Origin: Oceanobacter sp045430275
GTDB lineage: Bacteria; Pseudomonadota; Gammaproteobacteria; Pseudomonadales; Oceanobacteraceae
Length of the DNA stretch: 64,000 nt
Reading direction: 5' to 3'
Assembly: GCA_045430275.1 (NCBI GenBank)
Contig: JAILXU010000004.1
Location: forward strand, 186,001 to 250,000
Every line of letters starts with the position of its first letter. Position 1 is the stretch's first letter. The position numbers and the translations under genes were made by a program. This document shows, one piece after another, positions 16,790 through 25,598 of the stretch. The notes beneath the pieces were generated by a model that was given only the letters and a program-made list of their open reading frames with translations, was not told the DNA's origin and did not search any database.

Positions 16790-19137
16790 AACCCCTTAAT
16801 CAGGACGTATAAAGTGATTACTCTCAGAATATCATCAATGCCAACCCGCAACTTCTCGGTACTGTCATAAGTGCGGCTGGGTACAAAAACAGTATCACCC
16901 GCTCGTAATACGGGCAAATCATTAAATCGGGCTGTTTTACTGAATGCCTGTAGATCAAAAATTCGGGATTGGTCGCGGCAGCAGGACTGATTGACTACGG
17001 TAATTTTTTCGATAAAGGCATCGGCACTGGTTCCACCTGCTTCAGCGAGAATATCCAGCAAGGTCATGTTGTCATTGAATGTGTAGCGCCCGGGGCTGTG
17101 TACTGCACCCAGAACCCGAACCGTTTCTTCCTTGGGTTGATCCAGCCAGATCTTATCCCGGCTGGGAATGTAGACGGTGTCGCCAGTTTGTACGCTCGGC
17201 AACAGGGTCGGGTCTCCGGTTTCAAAGTAGAGAGCCAGGTTGATTTTGCTCACCTTGGCATAGCTGACATTTCTGTGTGTGATGCGAATGTTGTGGAGGT
17301 CGGCATCGGGCGTTGGCCCATCAGCCGCAGAGAGAATGTCGAGAAAATGCATCTCGTTATTGAAACGATAGCGGCCGGGAGCATGCACTTGACCGAACAC
17401 ATAAATGGATTTTTCTGATGACTGGCGTACCCATTGGGACTTGTTATCTGACGGGTCATCAGGCAAGTCGTGTACCCGGATGGTGGCACCGGCGCGAACC
17501 AGAGGCAGTGCGCTGTCTGGTCGCCCGTTTTTGATGAACTTATCCAAATTGAATTTCTCAACCCGACTGACGCCATCATCATCGACAGTGACGATGTCAA
17601 TATTGTTGGTGTCTGCTCGGGAGGTTGGCCCGCCAACGTGTGCCAAAAGATCCATTAACGACATCTCATCTGACCATTCTACCCGGCTTGGGCGCAGCAC
17701 CTCGCCAATCACGCGTACGGCGCGATTTGGGGCAACCTTGAGCCAGGATTTCTCATTCATGTCTGTTTTTTCGGGCACAAACAGAGCGTCACCCGGTGCA
17801 ATCATGGGCGGGCGGCTCTCGTTGGTGCCTTCGGTGAACCCGGAAAGATCAAAGGGGTGAATGCTGCCGTCGGATTTGATGACTCGAATCTGGCGTGATT
17901 CGGCAAAACGGGTAGGGCCACCGGCATTGGCCAGAATGTCCATGAAAGAGGCTTCTTTTTTGGTCTCGTAAGCACCGGGCTTGGCCACTTCGCCCATAAC
18001 GTACACGGTGTTTGCCCCGGATTTTACTTCTTCTTCCTGACGTGGAACAAAAATGGTGGAGCCTGGTACGATGTTTGGAAGCATGGCATTGTCTCCCGTG
18101 TCCAGATAACGCTTGAGATCAAAGCTGACCGGCTCGCTGCCAGAGAGTAAACGTATCTGTTCTACACCCGCGTAACGAGTCACGCCTCCAGCGCGCATCA
18201 ACAAGTCAACCAGTGACAGGGAAGGCTTGTAGGAAAAACTACCGGGGCTGTTGACCTCGCCAAAGACCTTGATGGCGTTGCGGTTTTCCGCAGCATCGCC
18301 GGAATCTGCCAGCTTGGATGGATCGAAGTCTGTTTCAACATTGCCGATCATGGGGGAGGCTGGAATAAACAGGGTATCCAGAGAGCGCATCCGGGGAAGA
18401 ATATCGATGTCGCCTGTATCCAGAAACTTCTTGTAATCAAACGTCAGATTCTTGTCACCTCGACGCAACTGCAAGCGGTTTAGCTGTGCTCCGGGGCGCA
18501 GGCCACCAGCATTGTGTAAGGCCACCTGAACAGAGGCGTTGGCTGGTAATGTCAGCTCACCGGGCTTGCGTACATACCCCTGAATATTAATTAGCAGACG
18601 ACGTTCACTGACGGCTACCTCCAGGCTGTCCAGATCACGAAAGGCTGCAGAAAGACGTTTGCGTACCTGGCTGGACAAAGCGGCCTCAGACAGACCGGAT
18701 ACCTGCATGTAGCCAACTTCTGGCAATTTGATACGACCCTGGCGGTCAACGCTGAAGTTCTTGTTGAGCGCGGACTCGCCGGGCAGGCTGATGTACACCA
18801 GATCACCCACCTGAATGCCAGGATTGGTATTGCTATCTGGGCGTTGTGTGCGGATTTCAAGCTCGTCAAGCTGGCGAAATACTTGCCCCAGACCAATGCG
18901 AATACGTTGTGACAGTTCCTGAGCGGAAAAGCCCTGAGTGGCTACTTGACCAATCTCGGGCAGTTGCAGGTTGCCTTCCGGGTCAATGGTGAAGTGGCGG
19001 TTGAATCCTTGTTCACCGGGTAGTCCGATGTATATCTGGTCACCGTGCTGAACCGGGGCATCATCGGACAAAATGTCAGCGTGGGCGATCAGTGCGCCAG
19101 CAAGAAACAGCCAAAGCGCGATTACAAAGCGCGCCAT
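16786..19137 (-). CDS. sypC: Polysaccharide export protein with six SLBB repeats, SypC-like
   Basis: The 783-residue exported protein has a signal peptide (RFVIALWLFLAGALIAHA) and two polysaccharide-export (Poly_export, Wza-type) modules (about 25-95 and 110-180, both with GDQIYI/GDLVYISLPGE and LPEIG/LPEVG). It then has six SLBB-like repeats starting near residues 186, 289, 381, 475, 578 and 676, each with a G-x-V-x-x-PG core such as VFGEVNSPGSF and VLGAVHSPGRY and a LxDILAxAGG helix. It should form the periplasmic/outer-membrane exit channel. The number of SLBB domains is higher than in Wza. There is no lipobox, so membrane attachment may be through the hydrophobic C-terminus (DILRVITLYVLIKGL). 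Confidence 0.88.
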   Translation of the reverse strand: MARFVIALWLFLAGALIAHADILSDDAPVQHGDQIYIGLPGEQGFNRHFTIDPEGNLQLPEIGQVATQGFSAQELSQRIRIGLGQVFRQLDELEIRTQRPDSNTNPGIQVGDLVYISLPGESALNKNFSVDRQGRIKLPEVGYMQVSGLSEAALSSQVRKRLSAAFRDLDSLEVAVSERRLLINIQGYVRKPGELTLPANASVQVALHNAGGLRPGAQLNRLQLRRGDKNLTFDYKKFLDTGDIDILPRMRSLDTLFIPASPMIGNVETDFDPSKLADSGDAAENRNAIKVFGEVNSPGSFSYKPSLSLVDLLMRAGGVTRYAGVEQIRLLSGSEPVSFDLKRYLDTGDNAMLPNIVPGSTIFVPRQEEEVKSGANTVYVMGEVAKPGAYETKKEASFMDILANAGGPTRFAESRQIRVIKSDGSIHPFDLSGFTEGTNESRPPMIAPGDALFVPEKTDMNEKSWLKVAPNRAVRVIGEVLRPSRVEWSDEMSLMDLLAHVGGPTSRADTNNIDIVTVDDDGVSRVEKFNLDKFIKNGRPDSALPLVRAGATIRVHDLPDDPSDNKSQWVRQSSEKSIYVFGQVHAPGRYRFNNEMHFLDILSAADGPTPDADLHNIRITHRNVSYAKVSKINLALYFETGDPTLLPSVQTGDTVYIPSRDKIWLDQPKEETVRVLGAVHSPGRYTFNDNMTLLDILAEAGGTSADAFIEKITVVNQSCCRDQSRIFDLQAFSKTARFNDLPVLRAGDTVFVPSRTYDSTEKLRVGIDDILRVITLYVLIKGL

Positions 19138-19139
19138 AT

Positions 19140-20042
19140 TTATCTGGCTCCACTCGTGGGTTGAAGTCGGCGAATATCCATGACTTCAATGGAAACGCGT
19201 CGATTGACCAGACGTACATGAGGTGTCATGCCTGCGAACAGCGGGTCGGTGTCGGCGACACCATCGACGCTGAGGCGAGAGGGATCAATGCCATATATCT
19301 GGAAGTAACGGCTCACTTGATTGGCGCGGTTCAGGGACAGGTCCTGATTGTAGTCGTTATGGCCAACGACATCGGTATGACCCACGATAAGCAGGTGTAG
19401 ATACGGATGTTCTTTCAGAATGACAACGGCGCGAGCCAGACGTTGCATGTATTTCGGGTTGATTTCTGCCGAGTCGGTTGCGAACTGATTGTCTGCATTC
19501 AAAAGGTCGTAGAGAGCTTGAATGACATGAGTGATGTCTTCCGGTGTACTCGGCGCTGCGCTTGCCTCGACCTTGGCCGGTTCTTCGATCACTGCTGCCA
19601 TTGTCTGTGAGTCTGAACCCGGTGGTTTGCAAGCTCCGCCTTTCTTGACGTAGTCCAGTTGATTCTCCAGGCGAGCCAATAAGGCGCGCTGAATGATCAA
19701 GTCGTTGGCAGCGTCATAACGCAAGTCGCCTTGCATTTCGCGCGCGATACGAATCTGGTTGTTTTCGGCCTGAACTACGGTGGCCGGGAAGCAATATCGA
19801 GCGCCTTCCAGAATCAGCAGGTTGAGTTGATGTTTGGACAGTTCATAATCAAAACGCAACCCGTGTTCCGGGCCAATCGGCTGATTGGGCACCACTGGAA
19901 TGAAGTCAGCCGGGTAATGTTCTGCCATGCCCCCGTGTCCATGATCTGGCCAGCTTGAACAACCGGCAAGGACGGATGTCAGAACTAAAGGAAGCCAGAG
20001 AGCGCGAAGGGGAACCAGACGGGAAGAGCGTTGTGTATGCAT
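19140..20042 (-). CDS. sypB: OmpA-domain lipoprotein, SypB-like
   Basis: The 300-residue protein has a lipoprotein signal peptide ending in the lipobox LAGC (VLTSVLAGCSSWPDHG), a middle region with no recognised domain, and a C-terminal OmpA-like peptidoglycan-binding domain (about 175-295) with LLIVGHTDVVGHNDYNQ, LSLNRANQVSRYF and NRRVSIEV. It likely anchors the export machinery to peptidoglycan. It is two bases from the export gene and 46 bases after the STAS gene. The position equals sypB. Confidence 0.86.
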   Translation of the reverse strand: MHTQRSSRLVPLRALWLPLVLTSVLAGCSSWPDHGHGGMAEHYPADFIPVVPNQPIGPEHGLRFDYELSKHQLNLLILEGARYCFPATVVQAENNQIRIAREMQGDLRYDAANDLIIQRALLARLENQLDYVKKGGACKPPGSDSQTMAAVIEEPAKVEASAAPSTPEDITHVIQALYDLLNADNQFATDSAEINPKYMQRLARAVVILKEHPYLHLLIVGHTDVVGHNDYNQDLSLNRANQVSRYFQIYGIDPSRLSVDGVADTDPLFAGMTPHVRLVNRRVSIEVMDIRRLQPTSGAR

Positions 20043-20088
20043 CCTGGCATCTCATTGGAGAAATGATGACTGGCAAAGTGACCAGAGG

Positions 20089-20436
20089 TCAGCTTGCCCC
20101 ACTGAAAGACAGGCGGTCATCCGGGTTTTTATTAATCGGTATGGCACTGCCAATGCGAAGGAGTTCCATCAGTTCCAGTGGCTGACCATTAGCTCCTTCA
20201 ATGGAGAGAGAACCGCCGTTGGACTTGACGCGTTTGTACAAATAAACAATGGCACCAATGCCGGATGAATCGAGAAAGTTGACGCAATCCATATCAACCA
20301 GGATGTGCAGGGCCTTGGGTTCAGTCACCAAAGCTTCGATATCGGATTTTACTTCACTACATCCCTGAGCATCCATCTCTCCCGAGAATGCAATGATCAG
20401 ATGGCTATCTGATTGATTGACGACTTCAAGCTTCAT
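20089..20436 (-). CDS. sypA: STAS-domain anti-sigma-factor-antagonist-like protein, SypA-like
   Basis: The 115-residue protein is a single STAS domain (MKLEVVNQSDSHLIIAFSGE, VDMDCVNFLDSSGIGAIVYLY). Ser57 in the DSSG loop is the residue equivalent to the phosphorylated serine of SpoIIAA/RsbV and of V. fischeri SypA. An upstream in-frame GTG at 20448 exists, but GGAG then lies seven bases before the ATG at 20436, so the shorter start is preferred. It should be the substrate of the RsbW/SpoIIE protein encoded four genes downstream and, by analogy, promotes biofilm formation when unphosphorylated. No sigma factor gene is near, so its downstream target is unknown. It is the first gene of the minus-strand operon. 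Confidence 0.88.
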   Translation of the reverse strand: MKLEVVNQSDSHLIIAFSGEMDAQGCSEVKSDIEALVTEPKALHILVDMDCVNFLDSSGIGAIVYLYKRVKSNGGSLSIEGANGQPLELMELLRIGSAIPINKNPDDRLSFSGAS

Positions 20437-20554
20437 AGCTTTCTCCACAGGTTAGGGCTTCAGGCGTTCTTCGTAAGTGTGCGAATTGTCTTGCCAGTAT
20501 GCAATGGCTGTTAGCCAGAAAGTGAACATGAGTTGCCCTGGCTCATAGACCAGG

Positions 20555-20571
20555 AAGCATCATTCGCACCA
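20555..20571 (-). promoter_or_regulatory. Weak sigma-54-like element before the sypA-like gene
   Basis: On the minus strand TGGTGCGAATGATGCT fits the -24/-12 pattern with correct GG-N10-GC spacing but three mismatches to TGGCACGnnnnTTGCw. Transcription would start near 20545, about 110 bases before the ATG at 20436. In V. fischeri sypA has a SypG-dependent sigma-54 promoter. The match alone is weak. Confidence 0.3.
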
Positions 20572-20647
20572 CCTCGTTTCAAGAGGAGTATATTTCAGCC
20601 ATTGCTTACGGCAAGCGTGATTTCGTTACTTTTGGTTTACAAACCGG

Positions 20648-21466
20648 TTATGAGTGCTGAAGCCGAAGCCAGATGGGTGCGTGGTCGGATGGTTTTTCCA
20701 TGCCACGAATCTCATAGCTGATGCCGGTGGTGTCAATGCGTTCAATAAGAGGTTTCGTTACCAAAATATGGTCAATGCGAAGTCCGCGTTTTGGCTCATC
20801 ATTGAACCCTTTTGAACGATAGTCGAACCAGCTGAATTGTTCAATTGAGTCTGGGTGCTGGTGGCGATACGTGTCGATCAGGCCCCAATCGTACAGCTTC
20901 TGGTACCACTCACGTTCTTCAGGCAGGAACGAACACTTGCCGGTTCTGAGCCAGCGCTTGCGGTTGGCATCGCCAATGCCGATGTCGGTGTCAGCCGGTG
21001 AAATGTTCATGTCGCCCATAATAACCAGCCGTGACGAGGGCGTGAAATGCTCGTCCAGATAGCGCATCAGGTCGCGATAGAACTGGCGTTTTGCGGGGAA
21101 TTTGGTCTCGTGATTCTGGCTTTCACCTTGGGGGAAGTAACCATTGATGACATCAATGGCTTCACCGTTAATGTCATAGCGCGCATGAATCAGGCGCTTT
21201 TGGGCTTCTTCGTCATCCCAGGGCCAGCCTTTCTGAACATGAACCGGCGCTTGTTTACTGAGCAGGGCGACACCGTAGTGGCTTTTTTGGCCAAAGTATT
21301 CAATGTGATAACCCAGGCCGCTGACATCCGCCAGCGGAAACTGTTCATCGTGAACCTTGGTTTCCTGCAGGCCCAGTATGTCCGGGTCGAGCTGGTCTCG
21401 AATGGCTTCCAGTTGATGCTGACGGGCGCGAATGCCGTTGATGTTAAAGCTGACAATGGTGGTCAT
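20648..21466 (-). CDS. xthA: Exodeoxyribonuclease III
   Basis: The 272-residue enzyme of the exonuclease III/APE1 family cuts at abasic sites and degrades DNA 3' to 5' in base excision repair. Motifs in order: VSFNINGIRARQHQL, LGLQETKVHDEQF, GYFPQGES, RLVIMGDMNISPADTDIG, WFDYRS and SDHAPIWLRL at the C-terminus with the catalytic Asp-His. The ATG at 21466 gives the usual length and N-terminus (MTTIVSFNING); the longer frame adds nine unrelated residues. It transcribes toward the syp-like locus, with about 200 bases between its stop and the STAS gene. Confidence 0.93.
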   Translation of the reverse strand: MTTIVSFNINGIRARQHQLEAIRDQLDPDILGLQETKVHDEQFPLADVSGLGYHIEYFGQKSHYGVALLSKQAPVHVQKGWPWDDEEAQKRLIHARYDINGEAIDVINGYFPQGESQNHETKFPAKRQFYRDLMRYLDEHFTPSSRLVIMGDMNISPADTDIGIGDANRKRWLRTGKCSFLPEEREWYQKLYDWGLIDTYRHQHPDSIEQFSWFDYRSKGFNDEPKRGLRIDHILVTKPLIERIDTTGISYEIRGMEKPSDHAPIWLRLQHS

Positions 21467-21690
21467 GAAACAATCCACAGGGTTAGAAAGCAAACAGTCG
21501 GGGTCAACAGATTCCCGATCAATACGATACGTGCGAAGTCTAGCACGTGATGATTGCTCCAGTGTTTGCTGGGTGAATTATGAGCATGTGCAAACTGGCT
21601 TGCGTGAAATGGAATGACAGCCTATTAGGGAAATCGATTACACTGCCGCCTTTTTCACCGCATACATCACCGAATACATCGAGATTTTTT

Positions 21691-23553
21691 ATGTTATTCC
21701 GTCCAGAGTTTCCTCGTTCAGCCCTGTCTTTAGTCCTGATGTCTACCCTGGCCAGCCTGCCAGCGCTGGCCCAGAGTGCCGCGTTGCCGGATGAGTTGCC
21801 AGAAGTGGTGGCTCAGGGCCAGCTCTACAGCAATGAGCGGGTGAATCTGGCCTTTAATGTGGATGTGATTGATGCCAGTGATCTGGCGGTGTTGCCAGTG
21901 ACGAATCTGGCCGATGCTCTGGAGTGGGTGTCTGGCTTGGATGTGCGTCAGCGAGGCAGCGGTGGCACTCAGGTTGATCTGGGTATTCGTGGTGCCGCGT
22001 ATGAGCAAACGCTGATCCTGGTGGATGGTGTGCGCATGAACGACCCGCAAAGTGGTCATCACAATTTTGATTTGCCCATCGTGCTGGAAGATATTGCGCG
22101 TATTGAAGTTGTGCGCGGTGCCGGTTCCAGCCAGTACGGCCCAAATGGCAATGGCGGTGTGATCAATCTGGTAACGCACAAATACGTTGCGGCAGAAGGT
22201 GGTCGCAAAGCCGGACTCAAGCTGGAAGCGGGCAGTAAGGATTATGCACGCGGCGCACTGACGGTGGGTGTGACAGAAGGCAGTGTGAGTGTGTTTGCCT
22301 CAGCAGCACAGCAGGAATCCGATACCTATATCAAGGGTGCTCAACTGGGTTATCTCACCCAGCAAGGCAATATGAGGCTGATCTATGACGGCGATGGACA
22401 CAGTACCGTTGCGGGCGTGGGTTATATCGACAAGGGCTTTGGTGCCGAAGGTTTCTACACCGCAAAGGGTGCAAAGGCTCGTGAAAATACCATTCAGCGC
22501 CATGCTTATATTACGGAAACCATTGATGTTGGCGCAGTTTCCAGTGTTGATCTGACAGTGAACTGGCGTCAGCACGATGACGAGTTTTTCTACAAAACCT
22601 TTGCGCCGTCAGTCCATCAGACCAACTCCTGGCAGACGCGTTTGCGCCTGAACCTGGGTGACGAGTGGGTGATCGGTGCTGAACACAATCAGGAAGATAT
22701 CGAGAGTACTTCCACGCTGGGTAATCGCCATGAACGCGAATTCAGCAGCCTGTTTGTGTTTGGTCAGCACGATATCAATGACCTGACGGTAGCGGGTAGT
22801 CTGTCCTGGTTGTCTTATGACAGTGGCGAAGAGTTTGTGCTGCCAGTGCTGGGTCTGACCTGGCAGGCCAATGACGAGACGGCGCTGTATCTGAATGCAG
22901 GCAAGTCAACGCGTGTTCCTTCCATGAACGACCTGTATCTGAATCAGCGCAGCAACAAGGGCAACCCGGATGTGAAAACCGAGCAAACCCGCAGTGTTGA
23001 GTTGGGTATGCGTTGGTCAGGTGATGTTAATGTTCGGGCGGCAACGTTCCAGCGTCGTTCGGATGATGTGATTGACTACACTCGCATCCCATCGCAAGAC
23101 TTCACCACTGTAAATGGCAATCCGGTGCCGTTTTTCAAAGCACGTAACATTGAAAGAGCCGTCGTGAAAGGCTTTGATCTGGAAGTGGATGCTATGCCAT
23201 TGCTGGTGGATACCCAGTGGCAGCAGGCGCGTTTGAGCTACACCCGTCTGGTGCAGGACTTCACCAACCAGTTCCCTGAAGCCCGCTATTCCAAATCCCA
23301 GTTTGAGCATCAGGCCATTCTGGCGCTGGTGTACGAAATGGCACCGGGCTGGTCACTCAGCTCACTGTACAAGCTGGAAGACCGCTATAACGGTGATTCC
23401 TACCACATTTGGGACATGGGCCTGAAACATCAGATCAAGGATGGCTATTGGGCGATTTCCGGCACCAACCTGCGTGATGCCGACTACGTTGACAGCGGTT
23501 ATATCGAAGCGCCCGGTTCTGGTGTGAAATTTGAGCTGGCAATCGGTATCTGA
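21691..23553 (+). CDS. TonB-dependent outer-membrane receptor, BtuB-like
   Basis: Starting at the ATG at 21691, the 620-residue protein has a signal peptide (ALSLVLMSTLASLPALAQ-S), a plug domain at about 35-150 (NLADALEWVSGLDVRQRGS, VDLGIRGAAYEQTLILVDG, IARIEVVRGAGSSQYGPNG, GGVINLVT) and a 22-strand-type barrel ending in aromatic-rich strands and ELAIGI. Size and plug resemble BtuB. No cobalamin riboswitch box was found upstream, so the ligand (cobalamin, siderophore or other) is open. The longer frame upstream (from 21580) lacks a signal peptide and is not preferred. It converges on the Tus-like gene with only eight bases between stops. Confidence 0.87.
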   Translation: MLFRPEFPRSALSLVLMSTLASLPALAQSAALPDELPEVVAQGQLYSNERVNLAFNVDVIDASDLAVLPVTNLADALEWVSGLDVRQRGSGGTQVDLGIRGAAYEQTLILVDGVRMNDPQSGHHNFDLPIVLEDIARIEVVRGAGSSQYGPNGNGGVINLVTHKYVAAEGGRKAGLKLEAGSKDYARGALTVGVTEGSVSVFASAAQQESDTYIKGAQLGYLTQQGNMRLIYDGDGHSTVAGVGYIDKGFGAEGFYTAKGAKARENTIQRHAYITETIDVGAVSSVDLTVNWRQHDDEFFYKTFAPSVHQTNSWQTRLRLNLGDEWVIGAEHNQEDIESTSTLGNRHEREFSSLFVFGQHDINDLTVAGSLSWLSYDSGEEFVLPVLGLTWQANDETALYLNAGKSTRVPSMNDLYLNQRSNKGNPDVKTEQTRSVELGMRWSGDVNVRAATFQRRSDDVIDYTRIPSQDFTTVNGNPVPFFKARNIERAVVKGFDLEVDAMPLLVDTQWQQARLSYTRLVQDFTNQFPEARYSKSQFEHQAILALVYEMAPGWSLSSLYKLEDRYNGDSYHIWDMGLKHQIKDGYWAISGTNLRDADYVDSGYIEAPGSGVKFELAIGI

Positions 23554-23561
23554 TCCAGCAG

Positions 23562-24428
23562 TTAACGTGTGTAGGTATACACCCGAATGCTGGGAAGCAG
23601 CGGCTCATCACTGAGTCGCTGGTCGCCGCGAGCTTGCCGGGTGCGGCCTGTTGGTGGCTCGCTGTCGATGCGATTGTGCTGAGGCAGTACGCCGCTGCCG
23701 TCTGGTATAAACAGAGGCATGGAGACATTCATGGCCTTGCGCTGCTTTTCTCCGGGATGTTCGGGCGAGTCAGCAAAGACCAGGTTGGCGCGCACAACCG
23801 GAGCCAGAGTTTGTACCTGAGCCAGTTTGGTGTCTGGGCGTAATTGCCCCAGTTTAGCCAGTTGAATCTGGATATGTGTCTTGTCTTCACCAATATCCAG
23901 GAGCTTTTTTTCTGCCTGTTGCAAGGTGATGGTCTTGATGCTGCGACCGTGGGTGTACCAGCTAAAGCCTACCTTGGTGGGTGATCTTTCCAATAGTGGA
24001 ATATGACGGAAGCACTGCTTCAGATGAATCCGGTTCAAGCCCGCCATGACCAGCTTTTCTCGCAATGGCATCGGCTGTTGTTGCAAGGTTTCCAGCGCCT
24101 GTTTCCATTGGCTGGTATCGGCCTTTTCCTCTTGAACCCGTTGGCGAAAACGATCCTTGCAGGCGTTGATGTGCTGAATCAAATCCGTGCTGGTGGCATC
24201 CGCCAGAATCAAACCATGGCGGGAGCGTGTCTCTCGCCCATCCTGCTGACCCCGATACCAGAGGTCGGACACCAGGTCGATGCCCACGGCAAGCGGTGCA
24301 AGCTGTAAATCACTTTCTATTTCGCTCAGGGGAATCCAGTGAGCCGGTTGGGTGGCTGTCAGGTGACTCGCCAGTTGATCGAGCAGGGATTGTAGCTGAT
24401 TGAACTCAGCGACCAGATCGGTAATCAC
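23562..24428 (-). CDS. tus: Tus-like DNA replication terminus site-binding protein
   Basis: The 288-residue protein matches the Tus family over its length by eye. HGLILADATSTDLIQHINACK aligns with the Tus segment RLPGVL...HIQHINKLKTTF, KVGFSWYTHGRSIKTI with LRFGWANKHIIKN, then MPLFIPDGSGVLP with the C-terminal strand region, and the end SIRVYTYTR with RLHLYVAD. Tus binds Ter sites and blocks the replicative helicase from one direction. GTG at 24428 is the better start: AAGGG lies seven bases upstream, whereas the frame-opening start at 24488 adds 20 residues unlike Tus. It follows the transaldolase gene closely and is probably co-transcribed. I found no convincing Ter site nearby. Confidence 0.78.
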   Translation of the reverse strand: MITDLVAEFNQLQSLLDQLASHLTATQPAHWIPLSEIESDLQLAPLAVGIDLVSDLWYRGQQDGRETRSRHGLILADATSTDLIQHINACKDRFRQRVQEEKADTSQWKQALETLQQQPMPLREKLVMAGLNRIHLKQCFRHIPLLERSPTKVGFSWYTHGRSIKTITLQQAEKKLLDIGEDKTHIQIQLAKLGQLRPDTKLAQVQTLAPVVRANLVFADSPEHPGEKQRKAMNVSMPLFIPDGSGVLPQHNRIDSEPPTGRTRQARGDQRLSDEPLLPSIRVYTYTR

Positions 24429-24493
24429 GGTAGAACCCTTGGGTGGATAGAAAGGTCGGTGTGGAAGGCAGGTCGTAGACCTGCCCAAGAGGC

Positions 24494-25450
24494 TCAGGCC
24501 AGAGCTTCGAGCATCTGTTCCAGCGTTACCTGATCTGCTGCGAAGCGACGAATGCCGTCAGACAGCTTGTCGGTGGCCATCTGGTCTTCGTTCATGGCCC
24601 AGCGGAAATCCGCTTCGTTCAGGCTGATACGCTCACTGGCGTCGGTGTTGTTGGCGTTGTCAGACGACAGACGCACCTCCAGATCCTGATCATCAGCGGC
24701 CAGTTCTGATAAGAGTGCCGGGCTGATGGTGAGCTTGTCGCAGCCAGCCAACTCAATGATTTCGCCCGTGTTGCGGAAGCTGGCACCCATCACGATGGTC
24801 TTGTAACCCTGCTGCTTATAGTAGTTATAGATGCGGGTGACGGACAATACGCCGGGGTCCGCCGCGCCGCTGTAATCCTGATCCGGCTGTTCGGTCTTGT
24901 ACCAGTCGAGAATGCGGCCTACAAAAGGTGAAATCAAGGTAGCACCGGCTTCGGCACAGGCAACCGCTTGGGCAAAGCTGAACAGCAAGGTCAGGTTGCA
25001 GTGAATGCCTTCTTCTTCCAGTTGGCGAGCGGCCTGAATGCCTTCCCAGGTGGACGCAATCTTGATCAGGATGCGGCTGCGATCAACTCCGGCATCGGCG
25101 TACATCTGAATCAGCTTGCGCGCTTTGGCGATGGTTTTTTCGCGGTTAAAAGACAAGCGTGCATCGACTTCGGTGGAAACCACGCCGGGCACCATGGTCA
25201 GGATTTCACATCCGATCATCACGGCCAGTTTGTCGCAGGCGTTGGCCGCGACGGTTTCGCCGTTGTGAACGTTTTGTGCCCATTCCAGGGCTTCTCGCAG
25301 CATTGGCTGATACGCTGGAAGCTCGGCCGCCTTGAGGATCAGGGATGGGTTGGTGGTGGCATCCTGTGGCGTATGCTCTCGAATGGCGTCAATGTCACCG
25401 GTATCGGCAACGACGGTGGTCATGGTGCGAAGTGCGTCCAGCTTGCTCAT
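24494..25450 (-). CDS. tal: Transaldolase
   Basis: The 318-residue enzyme of the pentose phosphate pathway transfers a dihydroxyacetone unit between sedoheptulose 7-phosphate and glyceraldehyde 3-phosphate. It begins MSKLDALRTMTTVVADTGD and has QDATTNPSLILKAAEL, the Schiff-base lysine segment ILIKIASTWEGIQAA, the family motif CNLTLLFSFAQAVACAEAG and SPFVGRILDWY. Length equals E. coli TalB. The Tus-like gene lies just downstream on the same strand. Confidence 0.96.
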   Translation of the reverse strand: MSKLDALRTMTTVVADTGDIDAIREHTPQDATTNPSLILKAAELPAYQPMLREALEWAQNVHNGETVAANACDKLAVMIGCEILTMVPGVVSTEVDARLSFNREKTIAKARKLIQMYADAGVDRSRILIKIASTWEGIQAARQLEEEGIHCNLTLLFSFAQAVACAEAGATLISPFVGRILDWYKTEQPDQDYSGAADPGVLSVTRIYNYYKQQGYKTIVMGASFRNTGEIIELAGCDKLTISPALLSELAADDQDLEVRLSSDNANNTDASERISLNEADFRWAMNEDQMATDKLSDGIRRFAADQVTLEQMLEALA

Positions 25451-25598
25451 GGAGTTACCTGTTTTGATCTTTTGGTTTGTGACTTTGTGGGTTTAAGATT
25501 GTCCCATCCTGAAACCGAGGTCAAACCTGTGTGCATATTGCAGAGGGTGATGCTCGGCTTTTGCGACCTTGTATTGAAATCTTTGGGGAGATCGTTTT

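Noticed and set aside
20431..20530. TGGCAAG...GC pair in the sypA upstream region as a sigma-54 promoter
   Set aside because: The GG and GC pairs are eleven bases apart; sigma-54 needs ten.
21467..21690. Cobalamin riboswitch upstream of the BtuB-like receptor
   Set aside because: No B12-box-like sequence or suitable length of structured leader is present.
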